A DNA stretch of 64,000 bases from Rhizopus arrhizus (GCA_024220505.1 JAKZZE010000007.1:868001-932000), one strand, 5' to 3'; numbered from the stretch's first letter, positions 11,544 to 22,733 are shown. The notes: generated by a model from the letters alone, not told the origin. A program made the numbers and translations.

Positions 11544-14500
11544 TTAAACTTCTCGATCAATATGCACGGTGCTGTTATGATCTTCTTTGTTAGATTGATA
11601 AGATGCCGAGTATGCTAATGAGCTGAATGTTTGAGAGGTTGTGGATGATAGTCTATTTCCTAAAAGGGAAGTGTTCGCTTGTTTCATGTATTCTATCTGT
11701 TGCTGCACTTGAGGTGTAGGGGATGATTGCACATGCTTTAAATTTGCCTGCTGCTGTGCAAGACTTTCATTCTTTTTTTGGCTCGCCTCCAGCATGTGAT
11801 GAATATATGGATATATACAACTTTTTTCAGGGTTCTCGATTAATGTTAAATGCTCTAAAATCGAATCACTTAATCCAGTAACCAACTCCAATAATAAAGT
11901 CTTCATCGTCCGAAGTGGCATTTCTCCTAGGGGAACTTTTGCATGCTCTCGACGCTTCCATTCTGCGGGAGGAACTGCGATAAGAAATCGATTGATTTCA
12001 TATAGTAATTCATCAGGATTTAACTGTTGATCATCAATTGCTTTTCGAATCGTTTTAGCTAGTTTCCAGAGGCATTTCATAATCAACTCGGTATATTTAA
12101 TTTCTTTTTCTGTTGGAGAATCATGAGTGCTTAGGCTAGAAGAGCAACTTACTAGGATAGAGAAGAGAGCACTTAAAAAAGAGAAATGTTAATGTAAGTT
12201 GACCCTTTCGATGAATAACATACCTGAATACCATATTCAAGTTGCTGTTTTCCAGTACTCTAACCATTGCAACATTCCAAGCCTTTGAGAGCTGAGGTCC
12301 GGACTCTGAAGCGAGCATATTTTGATCTAGCAAGCGGTGTGCCAGTTCTTGTAATAGCTGGCACAAAGAATCTTGAGAGGCAGCACTAGCTAGCTCACGA
12401 TTTGAGAACAACAGGATAAGAACATTTACTGAATATTTGGAAAGTCGTGTGAAATCTGGCTGACGAGAGTCCACTGTAGAATAAGTCGACTTGATAGCAT
12501 TAACTAAAGTATTAAGGTGCGGAAGAATAACATTTGGGTTTTGTGTGATTAATTTAACAAGTTGTTTCAAAGCATTGATAATTGCCTGTGAATTTCCATT
12601 GGTGATTTGAGAGATTAAAGTGATTACAATATCTTTTTGGCTATCGTTTCTTGCCACAGGCTGTCTTTTTTCTTGCTGCATCCTTATCTGATGAGATTCA
12701 TACTGATCATTATTTGATTCATGAATTTTTGGTTCATAATTGACTATTATATCTTCCATTGGCTCGGGTTTGTGTGTATTTTGGTGACGTGAAACATGTT
12801 GAGGCGTAAGGAGACCTTGAGGTTTTCCATTTTGAGAACTAAAGCCAAGCTGGGATAAGCTGTTGGTTGCAGATAGTTGTTCTTCACTGGGCTTCTTTAC
12901 AGAGCCTGTACGTGGAGCATCTATTGGTCTTTTGACTTCCCTTTTATCTTGAGACTGCCTATTGGTTAATATTAACGGTGACGCTTCTGGTTCAGGAGCG
13001 CTGGATATGCGCGATACACGTCTTGGCGATGGAAGTCCTGTCTTTAATGATTTGGTACGATTAGGACTTGCAGTGATGGGTGGCGTGGGATCATCTGTAT
13101 TTGTCTCGGGGTGTCTTTCCATCTGTGATATTCTTCGTTTGTTGGTTGTCGACCCCTTTACTGATTCAATGAGTGGCATTACTGTTTGCCGTTGTGCAGC
13201 TTTCAATTCATTCGCTTGGCGAGCAACAGTGTCATAGCCAACAAGAGATACAAGGATTGGAATAAAAGTTTGAGCGGCCTTTCGAACATCAGCATTACGA
13301 TCTTGCAGACAAGAGAAGAGTGGACTAATCATTGGCATCCAATCGGAATGAGCAGCTTTAGTTTCTTCTGGAATGGACATGTTCAACCAAGTCAACAAAT
13401 CCTTGCGAAGCGTAGGCGACTGATTTGCCAAGCCAGTAGCAAAAGTGCTAATCAATTGATCCATGCCACACGTTTTCCTAAATTGATCTAATGTAACTAT
13501 ACCTGCAGTACGAACGTTTGCCTTATTGTCCGAAAGAACAGCAACCACAGGTGTTGCAAACAGCTTTATGTACTTTTCAAATGGTTTACCCATTGCCGCA
13601 GTCAAAAGTCCTGTGATTTCAATAGCCTGAATCTGTAAGATCTTATTGCTGTCATTCAATCTCTGTATTAAAGCTGTTGGAAAATCGGAACCAAGGGATG
13701 GCTTGATACGGTTATTGGCGCTAGATATGATCCCTTGTATTTTATCAAGACCTTCTTTACGGATCTTCCAATTACTGTCTGTACATTCTGGGACTGTCTT
13801 GTTCAATTGTCCCGAAATATCTACACGTGGAAGCAAGTTTTCAAGGGTACTTGAAGCTCCTGTATTTCTTCCGTCGGCATCTGCATTCCTATCATCGACA
13901 TTCATCTACCAAAAAAATAAACAACTTTATCACAAATATAAGAAAAGCACGTTACAATTTTACAAGATCCCCTGGTAGGTTGAGGTGGATCTAACTTTGA
14001 AACTCTTTCAAATTCTGTTTCGATAATGGTCAACAAAGCAGGATTAACGTTCTCAATAAATGATTTAATCTCTATCAAAGTACAAATGAGTTTAATAATA
14101 TTATACCTTGTCTTTTTTATACCTGGGCCAATGTATTGCCTTAAGGCACCCAAGACAGTAACTGCACTTGTCCTAACAGCCACATTCGTATTACCCAATG
14201 CAAATTTAACAAGGTCAATCAAATCACGTATTTGCAAACCAGCGATACCAAAGTCTATTAGACAGCTGTGAATCCAAAGTAAGGAATCCGATAATACTTT
14301 TGGTGATTTGGCTGACTTGAGCACGGGATATGCTTGAGATAGCACAAACTGCAACGAAATCCTGTCGGCAATGACCATCAAACATTCTCCAGCTGGCTTT
14401 TTCAATTTGATATCACTTAGTTTTTCAACCATCGCAGGTATACACAGCGTAGCACACGCTTTACTGAATTTAGGGCAGCGAGTGGCCAAGATTTGAATGC

Positions 14501-16927
14501 AATAAAACATTTTACTCATCACTTGGAAATTCATTTCTTTCCAACTAGGCTTTTTAGAAAAGGAACGAATGACGATTTCAGGTTCGATGGATGATTCATC
14601 CATAAATTCAAAGTGTGTACAAAGCGATTCCATAGCTGCCAATCTAAGTTTCCATTGAGATTCTTGCAAGTCCTTGTGAATATTTTCAGGTATAAACTCA
14701 GTAGCCCGTGCTTCAGCATCTTCTTGTGAAAATTTGTATTTGATTGTCTCAGGTTCACTGGCTGCTGGTAACTTGACTGTCTTTTTAATGATATTTGGAG
14801 AAGCAGCAATAGCAGGCTTTGGTTTCGATGAGGATAATGCAGGTCTTTTTGGAGCTGTGCCTCCAGATAACTGAGTCAGTGGTTTTCTTTTGAGTGGATT
14901 TATTCTGGCGGGAGGTTCTTTGTCTGTGACCCTTGGTTTGGGTGGAGCTCTTTTGATTGCAGATGATGCGATTGATTTCTTTTGTGGTTGTGCTGTTGGT
15001 TTCTTGGAAGCTTTGGCCATGACGGTGGCCTTTTCATAAAATTCTTTGATTTTATTCATCTTGATGTCATCCAGCCCATCCGTAAAGGTCAACATGACTT
15101 TTTCACCCAGCAATTTCATCATTGTACCTAAACCTTCTGCACCTGCTTCGCGGGCATTTGCATCTGCATCACCCAATAATTTTCTGAACATGTCCCCAAA
15201 GGTTTTAATTTCTGTTTTTCCTGGGATCTCTTTTATTTCTCTCAACCTCCTTGATACAAGTTTAAAACACTCTGATCTGACCTGAGGGCTTTTATGTTTT
15301 GATGCTGCACTCACATCCTCTGTCAATTCGTGTAAGGGTACTGAAGCAAATACTGCATTCAGTCCATTGGCTAACTGTTCCAAGATGGCGGGTTTTCTCT
15401 CTTTTAGTTTCTCGATCATGGGTGGTGCGATAATGTGCTTATATTTTCCAAAATCCGCTCTTAGACCTTGAGCGATGCCTTCCACACAGTTTGCTGCAAC
15501 ACCAACAAGCAAGACATTTGCATCATTAATGCGCTATACAATTTGAATATGTCTATTATGTTATGAAGAGGGTTATATTTGTCTACCTTAGCGAGTGCCA
15601 ATATAAGTTCAGAATAATCCCTATTTACGATTTTAGGGGTTTTTGATTGAGCTAACAGTGCATCTAAAGCCTCTCTTCTTTCTTGCCATTTTTTGGATGC
15701 CTAATAATGGGAAAGGGGGGGGGGGTTTATTAGGACTAGCCCTATTTTTGTCTTTGATACTTTACTAGTAGTTCGTAAAAGTTTCTTGGCAATTTTAAAG
15801 TGATATCCACAGGATCAGCAAGATCATAAGCATCTATTTCTTGCTCCATTTCAATATCACTATCCGGGCCTGCTACACACAGAGAAGTATATTAATGTTA
15901 TCTATCAAATGCTCTCGCTTATTGTATATATACTCTGCTGTTCCTTCAGTGCTATCTCTTCCTGTTGCTGTATAACTTGTTCTGACCGAACTAATCGTTC
16001 AGGCGTTGGTTTTCCAGCTGGCAATTTTTGAAAGGCCTCTTCTAATTCTTTTAATTGAACTGGTTTCAAACCAGACAAACTTGTCATGATCGATTGACCC
16101 AGCCAGTGATAGATGTCTACTGTCAATGCAAATGTCTCTGCTCTCACACTTTTATCAGTGTGCCCAAAAAGTTTTGGTAATAATTTTAATATTGGTTTCG
16201 GGTTCACTTTTTTGATTCCAAATTGCCTACCAAGACATGTAAAGTTATTATTGCTGTTATTAACGTTCTCATTGTTTTCCATTACCTGACAAGCTCTTTA
16301 ATAGTGACTACAGTTTGAACTACTACTTTTGGTTGTTTTGCAGTTGTACCCGGTAAAATATATTCCTATCATAGAGCTTATCAGTCTCATGCTCTTTTTC
16401 ACTGCCTTTTTTTTTTTTTTTTTTCTGCTTTACAATAATGTGATCAGGTTGATCTACTTCTGCATAAAGTAAAACTATTTCTGTCGCCTTTTGTCTTGTC
16501 CCTGCTTTTGCTGCACCAAAGCATTTTTCAACAAGGCTTGGAATGACATTTTCACAAGTACTATTTGAAAATGTATTATTTAAACATGGATCAAAGCAAT
16601 CGCTTTTTTTTTTATACTTGAAAGCATGAGGAGCATTAGCAACATATTCAAGAATAGCTGTCAAAGCAACTTCTTGAGCTACAGCATTAGTATCCGTCAC
16701 CATTTTCTTTAAATGAGGCACAAAAGTATCAAAATCAGAATTTTGTAAAGTTTTGTGAAATGATTGAGCTAATTCTTCATAAGCTGAAACACGAGCTTTC
16801 CATGACTTTATTAAAACGAACAAGTGTTATTGCTAGTGAAAAAAGCAAGTCTATTATTTACTTTATGTTGCAATCTGTCGATAATTGAAAAAGAAGAAAA
16901 GTCTTCTTCCGCTGTTTGTCCATTCAT
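11544..16927 (-). CDS. STU2: XMAP215/Stu2-family TOG-domain microtubule polymerase
   Basis: Eleven exons, all in phase (16927-16862, 16805-16618, 16560-16434, 16365-16286, 16226-15934, 15872-15766, 15700-15587, 15533-14123, 14071-13974, 13905-12224, 12135-11544), give 1585 residues. TOG1 begins FSIIDRLQHKSWKARVSAYE. TOG2 begins DAYDLADPVDITLKLP. TOG3 begins near FIPENIHKDLQESQWKLR, after a basic Ala/Pro/Lys linker. TOG4 begins RVDISGQLNKTVPECTDSNW. A Ser/Pro-rich linker and a C-terminal helical domain follow. The protein binds tubulin dimers and promotes plus-end growth at spindle poles and kinetochores. Yeast Stu2 (about 890 residues) has two TOGs; this four-TOG layout is nearer to the animal/basal form. 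The first exon, missed by simple ORF reading, is supported by the start of TOG1. A 41-bp A/T tract lies 36 bp upstream of the start codon. Confidence 0.95.
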
Positions 16928-16961
16928 AACGTATGCAAGAAAGAAAACGACGACAACAGTT

Positions 16962-16962
<1 letters not shown>

Positions 16963-17003
<41 letters not shown>
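16963..17003. repeat. A41 homopolymer (T41 on the coding strand of the Stu2 gene)
   Basis: Forty-one A residues directly upstream of the XMAP215/Stu2 start codon; on that gene's sense strand it is poly(T). It lies in the presumed promoter or 5' leader. Length may be affected by assembly. Confidence 0.8.
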
Positions 17004-17004
<1 letters not shown>

Positions 17005-17514
17005 CAGATCCGAATCGGATACTGAATGTACGTGCGCGCTCTTTGTAGGCTAAACGCGTATAGTGGCATTTCATTATCCACGTTTCTAAATTAAGGAGGA
17101 TTATGCTCTAATTGAAGAATGTTTGTCAGTAGTTGTGATAATAAACTTTTTTTTTTTTTCTTTTTTTTTTTTTTTTAAAAAAAAAAGTACAATGCAATCT
17201 ATCTTGAGATAAACTACATTTCATTATGAAAATGATACATGTTTAAGAGATAAAATAGAAAGCAAAAGAGGCTAAAAGGGGTGAATTGGAGGAGAAAGAG
17301 AGAGAAAGTGAAGATGATTAATAAGGAGAAGTAGTCTCATGGTAAGGCACGCGGTTATATAGTTTAAACAATGAAAAAGAGAATAAGAAAAAAAAAAAGA
17401 GACAATGAAAATTAATATAAAATACTTTTTTTCATTTTTCATGTGTATTGTCAACCCCTTTCTTTTTATTTTTTTATTCTTCTTTCTTTTTAATAATATT
17501 TTATTTATGCAAAT
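17004..17514. other. Divergent intergenic region
   Basis: Separates the minus-strand Stu2 gene from the plus-strand GATA-like gene, so it should hold both promoters. It contains T13-C-T16-A10 tracts at 17147-17186 and GA-rich and T-rich runs up to the start codon at 17515. No hidden gene was seen. Confidence 0.5.
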
Positions 17515-18792
17515 ATGAATATAAGTGAATTATTGATCTCTAATAATAATAATAATAGCGTGAGTAGTGAACCTGTTCAAGACAGTGATCTGATGCTGCT
17601 TTGGGAAAGATTATTATTGAATTCTGGGTTTAATATGAAATCTTGCAATGAACGCAACACATTGACGGACAATATACTGACACCTAAAATGAAATCAACA
17701 TTTATACAACAAGACATACCAATTCATATCAAGATCATTGGCAGACACTTGAATGGCTCATTCAGATGTCATATTGGTACTAGCAAAGCATCGCGTCCTA
17801 TACGTTCCACTGAACTCAATCAACAAATGAGATTACTGGCTGTATTCTTTCGCACTGAAAATGCTAAAAGTCAATTGATTTCACCGGAATTTATATTCTT
17901 TCCTACTTGGTTACTTCACTTATTTCGTTATACTCAACATGGACTTACTCCAGGTAGGACAGATGTTAGATTCTTGGAGAATGCAAGTATGGCTAAAGAG
18001 GATCATATTTATCGCTTAAACCATGTACTGAATTCACTCTTTCGCTTCAATATTCATCAATTTGATTCAGTCAAGTTGGCAAGTGTGATTGAGCTGGCCA
18101 ATTTTCTATTTGACACGGCTGGTTTAGAATACCTTCATCTACCTCGTCCCATTTTCCCTACTGAAAGATCACAGCATCCTCATCTACCTCCTCAACCCAC
18201 CTTGTACGCCACCTTGCTGCTTTTATTACATTCCCCAAGACCTGCAAAATTTAAACCCATGTGCTTGAACTGCAACACAAAATTTGCTTCGAGACGTCGA
18301 CTGTGTGTGGCCTGCTATCGTTATCAACTCAAACATGGCGAATCCAGGCCACTTCGACTGATTGTTGCCAATCGACCTGGACCTAAATTATTGACGACGG
18401 ATAATTCAAAGCAACCTTTACCTTTGGTATTTTATGCTCCAACTGAACTTGGCACGGGTAACAAAAAGCATTGTGCTAATTGTGGTGTACAAGAGACACA
18501 TCAGTGGTATCGCAACCTGTGTGGTCACGGTCACTGGTGTGAGACTTGTAAAAGCTATTACCTTCGTCATAACAAGATACGACCTCCTGAATTATTCATA
18601 AAGGCAGCCAAACGTAAAGTGGACGTAAGATCCTTGGTCAGTTGGTCTTGGGATGATGTTCCACTGCACAGCCCATCTGACAGTAGTATCTCATCTACTT
18701 CTAGTTCTCAACCAACCACACCTCAATCTGAATCCAGTCATGATTCATTATTATACAGAAGAAGATCTTCTGCTTTTTATTTTTGTAAGTAA
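17515..18792 (+). CDS. Transcription-factor-like protein with two GATA-type zinc modules
   Basis: Single-exon ORF of 425 residues. The first half is helical and unrecognised. Near residue 248 there is CLNCNTKFASRRRLCVAC (CX2C-X10-CX2C) followed by YRYQLKHGESRP. Near residue 319 there is CANCGVQETHQWYRNLCGHG then HWCETCKSYYLRHNKIRPPE (CX2C-X18-CX2C). The second module has the GATA-finger pattern: W-Y-R, LC-x-x-G-x-W-C-x-x-C, then a basic tail. The first keeps only the tail pattern with a shortened loop. The C-terminus is Ser-rich and low complexity. Probably nuclear and DNA-binding. The WYRN rather than WRR(G/D) core means recognition of GATA sites is not assured. A T-rich tract ends just before the start codon. 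Confidence 0.75.
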   Translation: MNISELLISNNNNNSVSSEPVQDSDLMLLWERLLLNSGFNMKSCNERNTLTDNILTPKMKSTFIQQDIPIHIKIIGRHLNGSFRCHIGTSKASRPIRSTELNQQMRLLAVFFRTENAKSQLISPEFIFFPTWLLHLFRYTQHGLTPGRTDVRFLENASMAKEDHIYRLNHVLNSLFRFNIHQFDSVKLASVIELANFLFDTAGLEYLHLPRPIFPTERSQHPHLPPQPTLYATLLLLLHSPRPAKFKPMCLNCNTKFASRRRLCVACYRYQLKHGESRPLRLIVANRPGPKLLTTDNSKQPLPLVFYAPTELGTGNKKHCANCGVQETHQWYRNLCGHGHWCETCKSYYLRHNKIRPPELFIKAAKRKVDVRSLVSWSWDDVPLHSPSDSSISSTSSSQPTTPQSESSHDSLLYRRRSSAFYFCK

Positions 18793-20135
18793 AGCTTTTA
18801 TATGATCCCTCTCTCTCTCTTTCTCCTATTCTTATGTTTTATGACTCTCTCTCTCTCTTTTGTTGTCGTTGTTTTTCTTTTCTTTTTTATATATAAGTTC
18901 ATCTATGTTTCAACAATAAAAAAAAATGGCCCTATTTTTACAACATACCATAATAGCCATCATATTTTCAGGGAGTGGGAATCAAAATATGAAATAGTGA
19001 AAAAAAAAGGGGGGGGGGAACAATCCATTTATGATTTACACGATTAATTATAAACAAGAATAGAACACAATTAAAAAAAATACATACAACAATAATCATC
19101 ATAAACTGTCTAATCCCATTCTTTAGTCTTGCTGGTTTATGTTATGCTGCTTGTAATGTAAGGGATTAAGCCTGTTTGGATCAGTGGGATATGAATCTTT
19201 ATTGTCTTTATGATCAGTCTATCTTTTGACTCACTGTGTGGTTATGACTGCTAACCATTGTGTGATTCAGTGTAGAATGGAAAGTAAGGATGTAGATTGT
19301 GAGGAATCATGCTTGGATGCTCACTGGTTAATTATTCATACCCTATTTATTATCCACAAATCGAATCAACACACTGGCCTTCAATGTCATGTACTACCCA
19401 AACCATTTCTACCACCGCTATTCTTTTTACAACAATCACCTCTGTCAGTGTCACTGCTTCCATGATCAGACCCCATCTCCTGTTATCCCCAAATGAAATA
19501 GGACGACAAGTGATATCTTGCAATTTATCAGCTCATCCTTTTTATTACTACAACATGTATTACCTTTACATAAAAAATCTATTATTGCTTAGGTAAAGCG
19601 CTTTAATCTATTTATGCTATATTCTTTTACCGAAAAAAAAAAAGATCATTTTTTGGGGTTCACGTATTTTATTTGAGAAAATAATTTGATGACTAATTTT
19701 TATATTCAAAGCTCATTTGTTGATAAAAGAAAGAGAACACGAATAAAGGACTGGACTTTGGTATGAATCTTGTATTTTCCATACAATAAAATGGATAAAT
19801 GTGGAGTTTGAAATGTCTAGCATTTATGTTATTGAGATGAAAATAAAATAATGAAAATTAACATTTTTCATGTTTTTATTAAAACAAATTACTTTATAAA
19901 AACATAAACTTATTGTCATCATTTATTTCCCTTTTTTGCATCTTTATTCACCTCTCCCTTCTTTTACTCAAACTCTTTTTTTTTCTCTGTCTTTCAATTT
20001 TCCCCGCAAAATTAAATTTCACGTGTGAATTTCAATAAACAACAAGGCCTTTCTTTCTTTCTTTTTTTTTATTCTTACTGTGTGCCTTCTTTCTATTGTC
20101 ACTATTCAGGGGGGGTTGAAGAGGAGTAAAATAAA
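18793..20135. other. 1.3-kb intergenic region
   Basis: Holds the 3' end of the GATA-like gene (CT-repeat tract at about 18805-18870) and the T/C-rich leader of the bZIP gene at 20136. Open frames around 19226-19596 have no protein-like composition. No RNA gene was recognised. Confidence 0.4.
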
Positions 20136-21557
20136 ATGGAACAATTTGACAGACAGACAGTAGAAAGCTTTTTACAAGATGTGAATGCTCACCATTGGAA
20201 TACAACAACAAATCACTATTCTTCCTTTTCACAAAGTCCCTTTCAAGACGAACAGCAACCGATCAAAATAAAAAAGAAACCAGGTAGGAAACCCAATCCT
20301 GCCTCGCCTGCACTACGCAAAGCACAAAACAGGGCGGCACAGCGAGCGTTTCGAGAAAGAAAAGAAAGACATTTGCGTGAATTGGAAGTGACGATTCGAC
20401 AGTTAAGAGAGCAAAGAAATAATGCGTTCAAGGAATTACACGAGACCAAGAGTAAGATGGATGCTTATCGAGCAGAGAACTGGTATCTCAAGGGCGTCGT
20501 ACTTACCCTTCAATTTGTTTGTCTACATCATCATATCCATATACCCACACACTCTCCTTATCTGACAGAGGAAGCCTTGAGCGACATGGCAAAGACACAA
20601 CCTCATGCTATCGAAGCTTATGTGAATGCGTACACAAAGAACAATATCAATCTGAAACCAACCATGGCTGCTCATTTCGCAAATGCTCCAATGAAAAGTG
20701 ATTCTCCTAAACCAGCTTATCAGCGAGAGATGACAGAAGAATATGAAGAAGAAGAGGATGAGGATGAGGATGACCTGGAAGAACAAAGTGTGTGTGTGAA
20801 GAGAGAAGGCAGTGAACAAGGCGGTAGTCATCAGATGAATGACTGGGTACAGGAAGAGAGTGAACCAAAGGACAAACATGAAAAGAAAGAAGACCATCCA
20901 GACCCTTCCAGTCTAAGCGCCATTCAGCACATTCGACTTCAGCTTCGAGTCCAGTCCACACTGACCAACGTCGGTCAATCCGCGGCTCGACTTCAACCTA
21001 CCATCTTACAATTGGCTATTCCACACGACCCACGTATCGATCTAGTGCCTACACCCCATATGAGAGATCGGATGATTTTATTTAGAGACATCATGGACTA
21101 TGATCGTTGTTTTGACATGCTACTGAACGGTGCACTTTATCATGGTGGTGATCCTACGATGAGTGCCAGTTGGGAATTACCGGCTGAATTCTTTAGTGAA
21201 TTTTGGTATTTGGCCATCAATTATGATGTCAATCGGACCAATACATGGAGAAGACTGAAGAACTTGCCAGATATTCCGGTCGGTTTAGAAGAAAAGAGGT
21301 CGAATCAGGCGGATGACACAGGGACAGTGTGGACAGACGATGTGTTTTCACAGATCACAACCGAGATGCCCACCTTACAACCACTGGACATCCATCATTT
21401 TACAAGTGGGTTTGATTTTGGCTCACCCAATCACCACATGATGGGAGATGGCAGTACACTTTCGATCTATGATCAATTTAATAACACCAGAGACACTCGA
21501 TCATCCAGTATAGGCACAATGATGGAACTCATGAACACTCTTTCAACAGATATGTAA
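20136..21557 (+). CDS. Yap/Pap1-type bZIP factor with DUF3425-like C-terminal domain
   Basis: Intronless, 473 residues. The basic region at about 45-75 reads KKPGRKPNPASPALRKAQNR then AAQRAFRERKERHLRELE, the Yap/Pap1 type NxxAQxxFR. The leucine zipper follows (LEVTIRQLREQRNNAFKEL). An acidic stretch EEYEEEEDEDEDDLEE lies near residue 205. The C-terminal half contains QLAIPHDPRIDLVPTPHMRD and WELPAEFFSEFWYLAINYDV, which match the fungal bZIP-associated DUF3425 region. Pap1/Yap factors regulate oxidative-stress or metabolic genes, but the redox Cys-rich domains of Yap1/Pap1 are not evident here. A second Yap-like gene lies about 4.5 kb away in opposite orientation. The CENP-W-like gene begins only 155 bp downstream on the same strand. 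Confidence 0.9.
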   Translation: MEQFDRQTVESFLQDVNAHHWNTTTNHYSSFSQSPFQDEQQPIKIKKKPGRKPNPASPALRKAQNRAAQRAFRERKERHLRELEVTIRQLREQRNNAFKELHETKSKMDAYRAENWYLKGVVLTLQFVCLHHHIHIPTHSPYLTEEALSDMAKTQPHAIEAYVNAYTKNNINLKPTMAAHFANAPMKSDSPKPAYQREMTEEYEEEEDEDEDDLEEQSVCVKREGSEQGGSHQMNDWVQEESEPKDKHEKKEDHPDPSSLSAIQHIRLQLRVQSTLTNVGQSAARLQPTILQLAIPHDPRIDLVPTPHMRDRMILFRDIMDYDRCFDMLLNGALYHGGDPTMSASWELPAEFFSEFWYLAINYDVNRTNTWRRLKNLPDIPVGLEEKRSNQADDTGTVWTDDVFSQITTEMPTLQPLDIHHFTSGFDFGSPNHHMMGDGSTLSIYDQFNNTRDTRSSSIGTMMELMNTLSTDM

Positions 21558-21712
21558 TTGATATGCTTGTAATAAAGAATTATGTCTTAATCACCCTTAG
21601 GCTTGTTATCAAAGAGAGACTGTGTGTATATGAATTATGGAGTTTGAATTTTTATTCTGTATAAAAAAAAAGGATGTATTTTTTTATTTTTTTTTTTTTT
21701 TAATTCTTGAAA

Positions 21713-22048
21713 ATGAAATTACATGGATTCGAACGTGAAAAATGTAGAAAGATTTTAAAAAGAAAGTTGAATGAAAAGAAACTTGCACCTAATGTTGAAT
21801 TGCTTGTAATATATAAATGAGTAGAATAGGTTTTTGTCTACATATATTGAAATGCATGTTAGATTTATTTAGATTTTCTTTGTTTTATGGATGACATGGC
21901 CAAAGCTTCTGAAGAGACATCACTTGCAAAGAATCACAAAGCAGTCAATAGAGTACATATTATGGAATCATTAGAGGTACAAACAAATCAGACTGGTTAT
22001 TTTATGATTGACACTTTACAGAAAACTTTACGTAAATATCGAGGTTAA
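21713..22048 (+). CDS. CENPW: CENP-W-like histone-fold kinetochore protein (small, three exons)
   Basis: Exons 21713-21805, 21863-21976 and 22022-22048 join in phase to a 77-residue protein; the introns are 57 and 45 nt with canonical gt...ag ends. The sequence starts MKLHGFEREKCRKILKRKL, basic as in histone-fold alpha1. It continues LLIYLDFLCFMDDMAKASEE, then KNHKAVNRVHIMESLEK and ends TLRKYRG. Compared with vertebrate CENP-W from memory, the last 48 residues align without gaps: LL..L..L.F...A..S...A.......N..H.......L.K.RG. CENP-W pairs with CENP-T in the inner kinetochore and contacts centromeric DNA. The gene is shorter than usual ORF cut-offs because of its introns. It sits tail-to-tail with the next gene; the stop codons are separated by one nucleotide. 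The start at 21713 follows a T-rich tract and is the only plausible ATG. Confidence 0.75.
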
Positions 22049-22049
22049 T

Positions 22050-22688
22050 TTATTTCTTTTCCTTCTTCTTTTTATGTAATTTTCTATGTTCATTGGCAGT
22101 CATGCATTGTTCACTGTTATCATCAACATCCAATAAAGGGTCGTATTCAGACGAAAAGTATTTATCCATGGATGATTCAACCCTTATCTTTCCTCTTCCA
22201 CGATATTTTACAGGTGATTTCGAACGCTCTCTTTCTTTATCATGATTCTTTCGTCTCTGTTTATGTCTCTCCTTTTCATCTTCACTCTCTCGTCTCGATC
22301 TCTTTTTAGTCCTCTGTTCTTTTTCTTTTCTTAATCTCTCCTTTCTTAATCTAGCTACATTTTCTTCACTGCTTTTGATCACAATTTGATTATGGCTGTC
22401 TGTTGCTTTCATTACGTTCAGCAAGAATTTTGTGTTTGGTCGTGGTTTAGGTCTAGTGAGGATATGAGTAAAGAGTGTGTGTGTGTGTGTTATGAAAGTT
22501 TACGTCGAAGGTTTATATGCTTGAATACCAATCTCTTCATATCTTTTCTTTTTCTCTCCTGCTTCTTTCAATATCAAGTCTGCAACATATTTATCAATAT
22601 CTTCATCAGCTATGTTTTTTGCACCAGCACCAGCAGCAGAACGCATTAAATCGCTTACAATATTATTTACATTGGGTTTAGATGACAT
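22050..22688 (-). CDS. Basic RS/KE-rich nuclear protein, possibly splicing-associated
   Basis: Two exons, 22688-22504 and 22452-22050, with a 51-nt intron that contains a (TG)n run; 195 residues. The N-terminus MSSKPNVNNIVSDLMRSAAG is followed by GIQAYKPS. The motif PKPRPNTKFLLNVMKATDSH spans the splice junction, and conserved fungal nuclear proteins carry similar RPKPNTKFL...SHN motifs. The rest is Lys/Arg/Glu-rich with RERSKSPVKYRGRGK. I do not recognise a named family with certainty; an RNA-processing role is inferred from composition only. A T37 tract on the sense strand ends 5 nt before the start codon. Confidence 0.75.

Positions 22689-22693
<5 letters not shown>

Positions 22694-22730
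<37 letters not shown>
22694..22730. repeat. A37 homopolymer (T37 on the sense strand of the adjacent gene)
   Basis: Thirty-seven A residues lying 5 bp upstream of the minus-strand start codon at 22688, bordered by GAGAGAGA. It forms part of the promoter or leader of that gene. Confidence 0.8.

Positions 22731-22733
<3 letters not shown>

Noticed and set aside
12962..13978. Several plus-strand ORFs of 91-110 codons
   Set aside because: Antisense shadows of the large TOG-protein exon; no coding character of their own.
19226..19596. Two overlapping plus-strand ORFs with Cys and His residues
   Set aside because: No regular metal-binding spacing, no homologous pattern; intergenic sequence before the bZIP gene.
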